Source: Desulfobacterales bacterium (GTDB taxonomy: Bacteria > Desulfobacterota > Desulfobulbia > Desulfobulbales > BM004). From it: 5,571 nt of DNA. The notes under the pieces are model-generated. The model made no database searches, was not told the DNA's origin, and worked only from the letters and a program-made list of their open reading frames with translations. A program made the position numbers and the translations under genes. Positions 5,470 to 5,571 of the stretch are shown one piece after another (within the stretch, counting starts at the first letter, position 1; each line of letters begins with the position of its first letter). The stretch covers positions 1-5,571 of the forward strand of contig JAUXHH010000120.1 in the NCBI GenBank assembly GCA_030621655.1. Reading direction: 5' to 3'.

Positions 5470-5571
5470 ATGGTGCAGACAGTTTTAGATCCACAGGATT
5501 TTACCGGCCTCCGGGCCCGGCGGCAGGCTCTTGATGCCTATTGGCAGCAGGGCATCAGTGGGTATACCCTG
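5470..5571 (+). CDS. glnD: Probable N-terminus of PII uridylyltransferase/uridylyl-removing enzyme GlnD (partial)
   Basis: An open frame of 34 codons runs from ATG 5470 to the window edge: MVQTVLDPQDFTG followed by LRARRQALDAYWQQGISGYTL. The stretch LRARRQALDAYWQQG resembles the early helix of GlnD proteins (pattern LR..R..LD....G......L) that precedes the nucleotidyltransferase domain. None of the diagnostic motifs (GG-GRGEL-P-SDID, HD domain, ACT domains) lies within the window. GlnD uridylylates and deuridylylates PII in response to glutamine, so a position 30 bases after glnB-2 makes sense. There is no clear Shine-Dalgarno; the same frame is open back to the glnB-2 stop codon at 5437-5439, and 5470 is its first ATG, with GTG 5473 as an alternative. 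The identity rests on a short match plus context. Confidence 0.5.
   Translation, partial: MVQTVLDPQDFTGLRARRQALDAYWQQGISGYTL

Overview
This window looks like a nitrogen-control locus from a Gram-negative bacterium, most likely a Desulfobacterota (deltaproteobacterial) organism. The reasons are the PII sequences (long GRQKGHKE-type T-loop, K3/D54), two Amt transporters of different type, a TorF-like outer-membrane porin and sigma-54-type promoter sequence. The taxonomic call is an inference from family resemblance, not from a marker gene.

Layout: a 565-bp AT-rich divergent regulatory region (3269-3833) separates two ammonium modules. Leftward (minus strand) runs glnB-1 (3268-2930), amt-1 (2887-1571) and a TorF/Gcw_chp-like porin (1455-691), ending in a strong hairpin terminator at 619-648. 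Rightward runs amt-2 (3834-5053, broken by a one-base frameshift at about 4462), glnB-2 (5101-5439) and the first 34 codons of a probable glnD (5470 to the window end). Beyond the terminator, on the minus strand, lies the N-terminal part of a class I glutamine amidotransferase (528 down to the edge), also carrying a one-base frameshift near 179-182.

How the genes fit together: Amt trimers import ammonium through the inner membrane. PII trimers read 2-oxoglutarate, ATP and ADP and block Amt by inserting their T-loop. GlnD uridylylates PII on Tyr51 according to glutamine level. The porin may let nitrogenous solutes cross the outer membrane. The two modules are mirrored but not copies: PII comes first on the left and second on the right, and the two PII proteins are about 71% identical by hand alignment (79/112).

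The most interesting non-coding signal is a recurring 14-bp palindrome, TTACA-N4-TGTAA. Two sites lie upstream of each divergent sigma-54-type promoter at enhancer-like distances (about -110 to -175), with a further perfect copy between glnB-1 and amt-1. This suggests a shared activator or repressor whose site does not resemble the classical NtrC box. I see no RNA genes, mobile elements or CRISPR arrays.
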